From: Nitrospirota bacterium
GTDB taxonomy: Bacteria; Nitrospirota; Thermodesulfovibrionia; Thermodesulfovibrionales; UBA1546
Direction: 5' to 3'
DNA length: 5,374 nt
Assembly (NCBI GenBank): GCA_004298625.1
Contig: SCSY01000196.1
Location: forward strand, 1 to 5,374
Shown: positions 1 through 5,374 of the stretch, piece after piece
Numbering within the stretch: position 1 is the stretch's first letter
How the letters are laid out: each line of letters begins with the position of its first letter
Notes under the pieces: model-generated
Seen by the model: only the letters and a program-made list of their open reading frames with translations
What the model was told of the DNA's origin: nothing
Databases searched by the model: none
Made by a program: the position numbers and the translations under genes

Positions 1-1654
1 ATACCTCAAATATTATCGGCACTATCATAGGAGTTTTTTCCATTGTGTTCCTGAGATATTTCTTAAGCACGCTTCTTATCTTGGCCTTAATCAGGGATGA
101 GTCCGACATTATCTCCCGGTCCAGCCCGTTCAGCGTGTCCGAGACAAGGGTGTTAAGATCATTAATAAGTTCGGGAGAGGCGTCTTCAAAAACAAAACCC
201 CTTGTAATTATATCGGGGCCGGAGACAACCTTGCCCTCCGGTTTTTCAATTGCAATCAGCACAAGCACAATGCCGTCGCGCCCGAGCCTTCTCCTGTCGC
301 GAAGCACCATGTCCTCCACGTCTCCAACGCCTTTCCCGTCAATGAATATCCTTCCCGAACCGACCTTGCCGTTTTTCTTTGCTCCGTCTTCCGATACCTC
401 AAGCCTCTCGCCGTTTTCGAGTATAAATACATTCTCTTTCGGAATACCTACCTTCTCAGCCAGATTTGAATGATAAACAAGATGCCTGTATTCGCCGTGG
501 ACAGGCATAAAATATTTCGGCCTCACCATATTAAGCATGAGCTTAAGCTCTTCCTTGGACGCATGACCCGAGACGTGTATCTCTGAAACTTTTTCATATA
601 TGACGTTAGCGCCCCTCTTGAAAAGATGGTTTATAATCCTTCCTATGGAACGCTCATTGCCGGGTATCATCTTTGCGGATAATATAACGGTATCTCCGTC
701 TTTAGCCTTTATATGTTTGTGCTCGTCCGTGGCTATCCTTGAAAGCACGCTCATGGGCTCGCCCTGGCTGCCTGTTGTTATTATCACAACCTCCCGGTCT
801 TCAAGGTTCTTCAGATCCTCAAGTTTAAGCCACGTCTCCCTCGGAATCCGAAGGTAACCGAGGTCAAGCGCTATCTGCGCATTGGAAACAATGCTCTTGC
901 CGCAAAGGATCACCTTTCTCCCGAATTTCACCGCGACATCAATCGCCTGCTGGATCCTGTGGATATTCGACGCAAAGGTTGCAATTATTATCCTGCCCTT
1001 TGCCGTAGAGAAGATATCTTCAAAGGCGCGCCGCACCTCTTTTTCTGAAAATGTAAATCCGCCCTTTTCAGAATTTGTGCTGTCGGAAAGCAGCAGAATG
1101 GTCCCTTTTTCGCCGTATTCGGAGAATTTGTGAAAATCCATCAACTGCCCGTCAACAGGCGTGGGGTCCAGCTTGAAATCCCCTGTATGAACAATTTTCC
1201 CCAAGGGCGTATCTATGCCCATCCCTACGCCGTCAACAATGCTGTGAGTTACGCGCACAAACTCAACGGAAAACACCCCAAGATTTATTACATCCCTCGG
1301 CTTAACAGGAATCAGCGCTGCGCGCTCCAATGAATGCTCCCTGAGTTTCTCTTTCACAAGTCCAAGGGTAAGCGGCGTGCCGTAAATCGGGACATCTATC
1401 TCCTTAAGCAAAAAAGGCAGGGCGCCTGTGTGGTCCTCATGACCATGCGTCAGCACTATCCCCCTCACCTTCTCTTTATTTTCAATGACATAAGAAAAAT
1501 CAGGTATGACAAAATCAACGCCGAGCATGTCTTCTTCAGGAAACATCAGGCCGGCGTCTATGATAATCATGTCATTTTCATACTCGACGATAGTCATATT
1601 GATGCCTATTTCCTCAACACCGCCGAGAGGTATGACAGAGAGAACTTTTTCCAT
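1..1654 (-). CDS. rnj: Ribonuclease J (beta-CASP metallo-beta-lactamase RNase), complete except for the stop codon
   Basis: RNase J is a cytoplasmic 5'-3' exoribonuclease and endoribonuclease used in mRNA decay and rRNA maturation. The frame is open for 551 codons from ATG at 1654 to the window edge. It ends in TPMIVPIIFEV, the usual family C-terminus, and the next codon begins with T, so the stop probably lies just outside. The metallo-beta-lactamase half carries HGHEDH (H70, H72, D74, H75), THS (H137) and HTGDF (D159). The beta-CASP insert, roughly 210-365, holds SNIHR (S229-R233), and SGHAS (362-366) follows. The last zinc ligand is H386 in VHGEYRH, and a C-terminal domain fills about 445-551. 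All expected metal ligands are present and the length is normal, so it should be active. ATG 1654 is the only possible start: the 21 in-frame codons upstream, back to a TAG, contain no ATG, GTG or TTG. There is no Shine-Dalgarno. A promoter directly upstream suggests transcription separate from the protease gene. Confidence 0.96.
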   Translation of the reverse strand, partial: MEKVLSVIPLGGVEEIGINMTIVEYENDMIIIDAGLMFPEEDMLGVDFVIPDFSYVIENKEKVRGIVLTHGHEDHTGALPFLLKEIDVPIYGTPLTLGLVKEKLREHSLERAALIPVKPRDVINLGVFSVEFVRVTHSIVDGVGMGIDTPLGKIVHTGDFKLDPTPVDGQLMDFHKFSEYGEKGTILLLSDSTNSEKGGFTFSEKEVRRAFEDIFSTAKGRIIIATFASNIHRIQQAIDVAVKFGRKVILCGKSIVSNAQIALDLGYLRIPRETWLKLEDLKNLEDREVVIITTGSQGEPMSVLSRIATDEHKHIKAKDGDTVILSAKMIPGNERSIGRIINHLFKRGANVIYEKVSEIHVSGHASKEELKLMLNMVRPKYFMPVHGEYRHLVYHSNLAEKVGIPKENVFILENGERLEVSEDGAKKNGKVGSGRIFIDGKGVGDVEDMVLRDRRRLGRDGIVLVLIAIEKPEGKVVSGPDIITRGFVFEDASPELINDLNTLVSDTLNGLDREIMSDSSLIKAKIRSVLKKYLRNTMEKTPMIVPIIFEV

Positions 1655-1660
1655 TGCAAG

Positions 1661-1669
1661 ATTATAGCA
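1661..1669 (-). promoter_or_regulatory. Extended -10 promoter of the RNase J gene, placed for a leaderless transcript
   Basis: On the minus strand the sequence reads TGCTATAAT, a perfect extended -10 (TGN plus TATAAT). Counting the last T as -7 puts +1 exactly on the A of the RNase J ATG at 1654. The -35 region at optimal spacing (1684-1689, ATGCTA) is poor, which extended -10 promoters tolerate. The six bases between the box and the ATG (CTTGCA) contain no Shine-Dalgarno. The motif match is directly seen; promoter activity and leaderless initiation are inferred. Confidence 0.6.
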
Positions 1670-1678
1670 GATTCTTAT

Positions 1679-1696
1679 AAGGTTAGCATAACCCTT
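1679..1696 (-). promoter_or_regulatory. Imperfect inverted repeat over the -35 region of the RNase J promoter
   Basis: The minus strand reads AAGGGTTA-TGC-TAACCTT, a seven-pair dyad with one bulged G and a three-base spacer. It spans about -25 to -42 relative to the predicted RNase J start, so it could be an operator. It also lies 21 bases past the protease stop codon and could be a 3' hairpin of that mRNA. No T-run follows it, so it is not a convincing intrinsic terminator. Dyads of this size arise by chance fairly often. Confidence 0.3.
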
Positions 1697-1717
1697 GCTG
1701 TCCGTATACGGAGTTAC

Positions 1718-2818
1718 CTATGGCATTGGGATCGGCGGCGTATCCTCTGCAAAGTATTCGTGGCTGTCCGCGTTATCTATAGCTTTTCCAGGATCATTGT
1801 TTGCGAGATTTTGACAGTTTATTTGACCATATGCATAATCCTGAGTTCCTGCAACTGCATAAAAATGACTGGTCTCATGTATTATTGTGCCGGCTTTTGA
1901 GTCGGTACCCGTCATAGGCGCCGGCCAAAATGCTTTACACAGGTAAATCTCATAGGGAACGTTAGGAAAGACATATGCATAAACGTTTTTTGTACAGTCA
2001 CAGTTAAACGTCATAGTTTTATTTTCCACAGCGTCACGAATCTTTATAAAATCATCCCAAACCTTCTTATAACGGTCGGCTGTATAAGTTCCGAACCATG
2101 TGGCACAGCGCCTTGCCCCAGGGCATATATCCATGGGCGTAACTCGAATCGAAGTCTCGGCAACCATTGAAAGCCATTTTGCCGAAGAAAGTGCACCGTT
2201 TAGCGTCTGCATTTGATCATTGGAACAATTTTTAAACACCGGGATTGCCTGTGCATTATATTCCTGTTCTCTCGGCGCAAACGATTGCCTGTCTTCCAAG
2301 AGAGAAAATGTTACACCGCTGCTCTGTACCTCGGCGGGTGTAAAAACCTCGTTTTTCTCCAATTTCTTGCCGTTTTCCCACTTTACATCAAGAATGCCGT
2401 ATGCCAGATGAACACTATATTCTCCGGCCTCATAAATGGCATATGCCTCAGCAATATCAAGAACTGCGCTAACCGACCCGCCTGGTTTAAGTGTTACATA
2501 ATCATCTGGTCCGGCCTTTGCCCGTTTGATCATAGGGCCGATATAAAGGATTCTCTTTCCCCCCTTCATAATTTTAAAGATATTGTTATAAAAACCCTCA
2601 AGCGGTGTATTCCACTTGAGAACATGCACAGCCTTTTCCGAAACATTATTAAGCGTATACTTTATTCTGATGCTGTCCTTTGCCTTGAATGTTGAATTGA
2701 CCATTTCGATTTTTGCAATAAGAACCGGCTCGGCTGCCTCGCAAAAGCAAAAAAATAAGGCAGTCATGAAAAAAGCAACAACAGATAAAATAAGGTGCAT
2801 ATAATATGTTTTTCTCAT
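1718..2818 (-). CDS. Secreted aspzincin metalloprotease (M35 / peptidyl-Lys endopeptidase type) with signal peptide and prodomain
   Basis: This is a predicted exported zinc endopeptidase. Residues 1-29 form a signal peptide: MRK, a hydrophobic core, then a small-residue site near CEA-AEP. Residues about 30-170 are a beta-rich prodomain with the RWNTPLEGF-like stretch (here KWNTPLEGF, 68-76) known from Aeromonas AsaP1-type proteases. The catalytic domain runs from about 190 to 366. It has WFGTY (241-245), HETSH (zinc ligands H314 and H318, catalytic E315), GTQDYAYG (324-331, third ligand D327) and NADSHEYF (349-356). Aligned from memory with the Grifola frondosa enzyme, D351 and E354 match its lysine-pocket acids, and C198-C273 and C275-C294 match its disulfides. 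C232, C238 and C335 are extra. ATG 2818 has AGGAG seven bases upstream. The gene follows the Hint-protein gene by 83 bases. Family assignment is firm; Lys specificity and prodomain removal are inferred. Confidence 0.92.
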   Translation of the reverse strand: MRKTYYMHLILSVVAFFMTALFFCFCEAAEPVLIAKIEMVNSTFKAKDSIRIKYTLNNVSEKAVHVLKWNTPLEGFYNNIFKIMKGGKRILYIGPMIKRAKAGPDDYVTLKPGGSVSAVLDIAEAYAIYEAGEYSVHLAYGILDVKWENGKKLEKNEVFTPAEVQSSGVTFSLLEDRQSFAPREQEYNAQAIPVFKNCSNDQMQTLNGALSSAKWLSMVAETSIRVTPMDICPGARRCATWFGTYTADRYKKVWDDFIKIRDAVENKTMTFNCDCTKNVYAYVFPNVPYEIYLCKAFWPAPMTGTDSKAGTIIHETSHFYAVAGTQDYAYGQINCQNLANNDPGKAIDNADSHEYFAEDTPPIPMP

Positions 2819-2825
2819 AACACTA

Positions 2826-2830
2826 CTCCT
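2826..2830 (-). promoter_or_regulatory. Shine-Dalgarno site of the aspzincin gene
   Basis: AGGAG lies seven bases before ATG 2818 on the minus strand and fixes that start, which also leaves a well-formed signal peptide. The rest of the 83-base gap (2819-2901) is AT-rich. I see no convincing -35/-10 pair or terminator in it, which is compatible with cotranscription from the Hint-protein gene upstream. Confidence 0.8.
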
Positions 2831-2901
2831 TTTATATTTTAATGTAGCCTACCCTTGAAAACTAAAAACAGGTCGGCATGTCATAATATAATGTTGATTT
2901 C

Positions 2902-4653
2902 TCACTGTTTCTTAGCCTTGCGATAATTAAAGTAATCCCGATGCCATTCTTTTGGCAATTTCTTGAGAATGTCCTGCTCACTTAACCGATTTGCCGAATG
3001 AGATCCAAAGGTCTCCTGCATCCTGAGGTCCCCGACTAAAATGCCGTTCGCAAAAAAAGTAGTATTGTCTGTAGTTATCGGCTCTCCTGAAATACCGAGC
3101 ATTAAATTGTATACCTTTCCCTTATAGGGTTTCCGAGTCACAGATGTTAGCTTTTGCGCGCCCTCGCGTGTCAGCACAACATCATTTATAGCAAGGTCCT
3201 TTGCCAGTTTGATCCCTGCTGTTCTGGTTACGACCGGATGTCCCTGGGTAAGCATAAGGTTATAGCCGTATTCTGTTGTAATTGATATCATAGGGTCCTT
3301 TTCATCCCCGACTGTATTTCCCATAACAGTCAGAACTGCACCTGTTCCAGTTCGCACTTTTTCTCCCTCTGCCTGGAAATCTTCTACCGGCATTGCTCGA
3401 CCGTCTGCTGTTTCAATTAGCGTTCCCTGTGCCAGACATCCTACGATGAGAGTAATCGTAGAGACCTGTTGCCAGTTAGGTCCAGGCACTGTAGGCGGCG
3501 TTGAAGTCAGAATGCCGGGCATCATATTCATATTGTCGTCGAATGTTGTAACTCTCAGGGTAAAATTGATCACGTTGCCGTTGTCCATGCATTGCTGCTT
3601 CTCGCCGAAACTCGCAGGTGCGAAATTCCAGTTAAGATTTTTTTTGTCGGCTGAAAAAACCGTTTGAGGGTCGGAAAAAAAGGTATCGTCTTTAGGCCCC
3701 CATGCAATACAGCCGCCTCCCGTGTTTTTAACCAGATACATAACGGCTGCTCCCCCAACAGGCCGTCTGGATGCATCGAGTTTCACCGGTACCGAATAAG
3801 CTATATTGCCCTTCACAGGGAACTTGACTGCATTTGTATTGTTGTCCTTTCCATAGACACACTGATTCTGCTGAGACGGCGTCCGATTTACACAAACCAC
3901 ACAGGTATCCGAGACCATGCCGGTACTCGAAACAGGCGCCTCATTCTTAATAACCGGAAGATCGTTGGGAGCTGATAGTTTTTCACTAAAATCAATCATA
4001 TTGCCGTCTTTATCCAAATAATATCCGGTAAAGAAGGCTTCAACGTTTCTATAGTCGCCATATGCCTTGGTCTGTACAGTATTGATAGGGGAACCGTAGT
4101 CTTCCAGTTTTTCCCATACAAGAAGCCGTCCGGAATCCTTATCTCGCAAGGTCAACATTCCGTAAGTGTGTGGCGAACCGCCTTCATATGTGGCCATACC
4201 CATAGCCCTGAAAGTTCCTGCGCCGTCGCCCGTAGCTCCGGGGATAATATTAATGGATTGAGTGGTAATCACCGGTCCTGGATCTGCGCCTGGCTCTCCT
4301 GGATACACCGCGACCTTTTTAAATTTCCCCGCCTTATGCATCCTACGTTTTTCTTCGAGTGAACGAAAAAGTTGCGGTGAATTAGTTGGTGTCTTTCCCC
4401 CCAAGGACAGCATCATGACAAACAAATCGTACTCGGCATCATTAGAAAAATTATAATTAGTGGTAATACCCTCTTCCATCCGATCGATCACAGCCGTGAA
4501 TTCTTTGTTAAGAATGGTCGTTGCCCATACAGTCGTCGGCAATATCATAATGTAAATGTAGCTACAGATTGCGATCATTGCATAAATTATATTTTTGGTA
4601 AATCTGCAATAACCCTTTGTTGCAACCCCCTTGTCTTTTTGAAAAGATGTCAT
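2902..4653 (-). CDS. Exported protein of unknown function with a C-terminal Hint (Hedgehog/intein-type) autoprocessing domain
   Basis: The protein has 583 residues. A basic N-terminus (1-20) and hydrophobic stretch (21-40) end at a plausible signal peptidase site, TVWA-TT after residue 44. Residues 45-405 are an ectodomain I do not recognise. It has a mixed segment (about 50-115), a Gly/Pro linker (118-127), then beta-rich sequence with five cysteines (C251, C254, C265, C315, C355) and a probable strand, STITLIV, directly before the Hint domain. The Hint domain begins at C406 (CLAQGTLIETADG), has the TQGHPVV motif (T469, H472), VYNL (514-517) and TFFANGILV (532-540). It ends GD where inteins have His-Asn, and there is no room for a homing endonuclease. 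A basic tail (about 543-583) follows. In known families such domains cleave or transfer the passenger at the Cys. ATG 4653 has AAAGGAG six bases upstream. The next gene is a secreted protease. The passenger's function is unknown. Confidence 0.9.
   Translation of the reverse strand: MTSFQKDKGVATKGYCRFTKNIIYAMIAICSYIYIMILPTTVWATTILNKEFTAVIDRMEEGITTNYNFSNDAEYDLFVMMLSLGGKTPTNSPQLFRSLEEKRRMHKAGKFKKVAVYPGEPGADPGPVITTQSINIIPGATGDGAGTFRAMGMATYEGGSPHTYGMLTLRDKDSGRLLVWEKLEDYGSPINTVQTKAYGDYRNVEAFFTGYYLDKDGNMIDFSEKLSAPNDLPVIKNEAPVSSTGMVSDTCVVCVNRTPSQQNQCVYGKDNNTNAVKFPVKGNIAYSVPVKLDASRRPVGGAAVMYLVKNTGGGCIAWGPKDDTFFSDPQTVFSADKKNLNWNFAPASFGEKQQCMDNGNVINFTLRVTTFDDNMNMMPGILTSTPPTVPGPNWQQVSTITLIVGCLAQGTLIETADGRAMPVEDFQAEGEKVRTGTGAVLTVMGNTVGDEKDPMISITTEYGYNLMLTQGHPVVTRTAGIKLAKDLAINDVVLTREGAQKLTSVTRKPYKGKVYNLMLGISGEPITTDNTTFFANGILVGDLRMQETFGSHSANRLSEQDILKKLPKEWHRDYFNYRKAKKQ
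3028..3438 (-). other. Hint domain coding segment of the exported protein (residues 406-542)
   Basis: This is the autoprocessing domain within the 583-residue protein, about 137 residues and so of mini-intein size. Visible blocks are: Cys1 at C406 (codon 3436-3438); the A-block motif GTLIETADGRAMPVEDF; the B-block T469-x-x-H472; and the terminal strand pair VYNL and FFANGILV. The usual penultimate His and terminal Asn are replaced by G541 and D542, and the following residue is Leu, not Cys, Ser or Thr. The first-step chemistry (N-S acyl shift) looks intact, while Asn cyclisation and splicing do not. Confidence 0.85.
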
Positions 4654-4659
4654 ATTTTT

Positions 4660-4666
4660 CTCCTTT
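4660..4666 (-). promoter_or_regulatory. Shine-Dalgarno site of the Hint-protein gene
   Basis: AAAGGAG lies six bases before ATG 4653 on the minus strand. It supports this start even though it gives a fairly long 20-residue basic region before the hydrophobic signal core. Confidence 0.8.
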
Positions 4667-4683
4667 AAATGAGTTTCTCCTCT

Positions 4684-4719
4684 GCAATGCTCGATATACC
4701 CTGTTCATTGCTCATAATA
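4684..4719. repeat. Paired CAATGCTC/CATTGCTC repeat upstream of the Hint-protein gene (candidate operator)
   Basis: On the plus strand CAATGCTCGATATA (4685-4698) recurs as CATTGCTCATAATA (4706-4719). The 21-base offset is about two helical turns. The same bases also give an inverted pair, GCAATG (4684-4689) and CATTGC (4706-4711), with a 16-base loop. The element lies 31-66 bases upstream of ATG 4653, where a repressor site or 5'-leader hairpin could sit. No clear -35/-10 promoter accompanies it, so any regulatory role is inference. Confidence 0.3.
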
Positions 4720-4763
4720 TGCCGATTTCGTAAGACAATCCCTGATTTTCCCTAGCCTAAGCG

Positions 4764-5374
4764 CTATTGTCCGCTCATCGAAACTCTTGCCTTTGATTTA
4801 GGATTTGCGGGATCATAGTCGTCCTTTGCCCAGCTTGAATCCTTTCCGAGCTTAAAGGTCGATTTCTCCTTCCTTTTTACAAAATCATCCCATTGAACTC
4901 TTGCCCTGTAGTGCTCATAAAGCCTTAAGAATTCCGCCAGGTAAATGGATGCCAGTTCTTTCCCTCCTTTAATTTCCAACAGGTTCTCGTCATTGTTGTA
5001 GTTGGAGTTATTGCTCATGTTGGCGGAACCCGTGTAGATAACCGGGTTATCGGTTTCAGCGTCAATAACAATAAACTTGTGGTGAATATAGACCGGATGT
5101 TTTCTTTTTCCAAAGCCGCTTTTTTCCCACCAGAAACCATCGGGAGCTTCATCTTTCTTAAAATACGAATGCCCGTAAACGTCCTTGTTATTTTTTGATC
5201 TGTGATAGATTTCAACTCTTGCAGTAACGTCGGCCCTGTCGCTTGTCATTTCCGGTTGAGTATCATCGACTTTATTTATCAAGCCGAACATCATTAAGCC
5301 CCGGTCGGCGGCTTCAAAAATCGCATCCCTAAGCTCGGCGTCGGTTGGACTGAACAGGGAGAAGATCACGGAAC
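4764..5374 (-). CDS. Phospholipase D-like (HKD superfamily) protein, C-terminal part; 5' end outside the window
   Basis: The frame is open from the right edge to TAG at 4764-4766, giving about 203 visible codons. The first possible start, GTG at 5367-5369, sits inside conserved-looking sequence (VIFSLFSPTDAEL), so the true start is probably beyond the window. Numbering from that Val, the catalytic motif is IHHKFIVID (H96, K98, D103), followed by GSANMSNNSNYNNDENLLEI, with G114, S115 and N117 of the GSxN element and the conserved downstream acidic residue. This matches the second HKD half of PLD-superfamily enzymes, which join two such motifs into one active site acting on phosphodiester bonds by a phosphohistidine intermediate. 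The first motif and any signal peptide must lie off the edge. The tail SSWAKDDYDPANPKSKA resembles that of bacterial PLD-like proteins I remember. Substrate (phospholipid, nucleic acid or other) cannot be told. It lies 110 bases upstream of the Hint-protein gene, so an operon is possible. Confidence 0.88.
   Translation of the reverse strand, partial: SVIFSLFSPTDAELRDAIFEAADRGLMMFGLINKVDDTQPEMTSDRADVTARVEIYHRSKNNKDVYGHSYFKKDEAPDGFWWEKSGFGKRKHPVYIHHKFIVIDAETDNPVIYTGSANMSNNSNYNNDENLLEIKGGKELASIYLAEFLRLYEHYRARVQWDDFVKRKEKSTFKLGKDSSWAKDDYDPANPKSKARVSMSGQ

Noticed and set aside
1701..1712. Perfect 12-base palindrome TCCGTATACGGA just after the aspzincin stop
   Set aside because: About one such palindrome is expected by chance in a window of this size, and no T-run follows, so it is not a terminator.
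1655..1720. The aspzincin TAG is in frame with RNase J, and the 21 codons between have no stop, suggesting readthrough fusion
   Set aside because: Frame agreement has a one-in-three chance and 21 stop-free codons are common. Fusing a secreted protease to a cytoplasmic RNase makes no sense.
45..1900. Series of plus-strand open frames (45-473, 600-857, 882-1133, 1130-1333, 1334-1900)
   Set aside because: They lie in register opposite the RNase J codons, low-complexity in part, and have no domain identity. They are antisense shadows of a gene with all its catalytic motifs.
2735..2753. Cysteines in FFCFCEAA as a lipoprotein signal in the aspzincin
   Set aside because: The residues before either Cys do not fit a lipobox, while a normal signal peptidase I site follows directly.
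2864..2881. Run of five T on the minus strand after CATGCCGACCTG, resembling a terminator after the Hint gene
   Set aside because: The preceding bases form at most a three-pair stem, far too weak for an intrinsic terminator.
2213..4456. Other short frames inside the aspzincin and Hint genes on both strands
   Set aside because: They overlap well-supported genes, have no recognisable domains and lack consistent ribosome binding sites.
4660..4683. Second GGAG site (GAGGAGAAACTC) upstream of the Hint gene, suggesting a leader peptide
   Set aside because: The only nearby candidate start is ATT followed at once by TAA, so no leader peptide is encoded.
4709..4724. GG-N10-GC spacing (CGGCATATTATGAGCA, minus strand), like a sigma-54 promoter
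   Set aside because: Only the minimal GG/GC pairs and the adjacent CA match. Other consensus bases fail, and such pairs occur often by chance. A TATTAT box in the same place lacks a -35 partner.
5015..5215. 66-codon minus-strand frame within the PLD-like gene
   Set aside because: It is out of frame with and fully inside sequence coding for the HKD motif.

Overview
The window looks like ordinary bacterial chromosome of moderate GC, coding entirely on the minus strand. In transcription order (high to low coordinates) it holds: the 3' part of a phospholipase D-like (HKD) gene that enters from the right edge; a 583-residue exported protein with a C-terminal Hint (Hedgehog/intein-type) domain; a 366-residue secreted aspzincin (M35 / peptidyl-Lys type) metalloprotease; and an essentially complete ribonuclease J gene whose stop codon falls just past the left edge. 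RNase J, purine-rich Shine-Dalgarno sites and the general protein style would fit a Nitrospirota- or Desulfobacterota-like bacterium. That placement is an impression from memory, not a demonstrated result. There are no RNA genes, CRISPR repeats, insertion sequences or convincing rho-independent terminators.

Region by region: 1-1654 is RNase J, a housekeeping RNA-decay and maturation enzyme. 1655-1717 is a short gap with an extended -10 promoter (TGCTATAAT) spaced so that the predicted transcript begins at the A of the RNase J ATG. No Shine-Dalgarno is present, so this is a candidate leaderless gene. 1718-2818 is the aspzincin, with signal peptide, N-terminal prodomain and a C-terminal catalytic domain. 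2819-2901 is a gap carrying that gene's Shine-Dalgarno. 2902-4653 is the Hint protein. 4654-4763 is a gap with a Shine-Dalgarno and a 28-base repeat pair. 4764-5374 is the PLD-like fragment.

The Hint protein and the aspzincin both carry signal peptides and lie in series, 83 bases apart, with no visible terminator between them. They therefore look like a two-gene secreted module, perhaps with the PLD-like gene upstream. The Hint domain keeps the N-terminal Cys and the TxxH motif but lacks the terminal His-Asn needed for protein splicing. It should therefore cleave or transfer its N-terminal passenger, as Hedgehog-type domains do, rather than splice. The aspzincin keeps its zinc ligands and, by positional alignment with the fungal peptidyl-Lys enzyme, the acidic pair linked to lysine preference. 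The pairing of a self-processing exported protein with a Lys-type protease is the most interesting feature here. A joint function is inference. RNase J appears to be a separate transcription unit.
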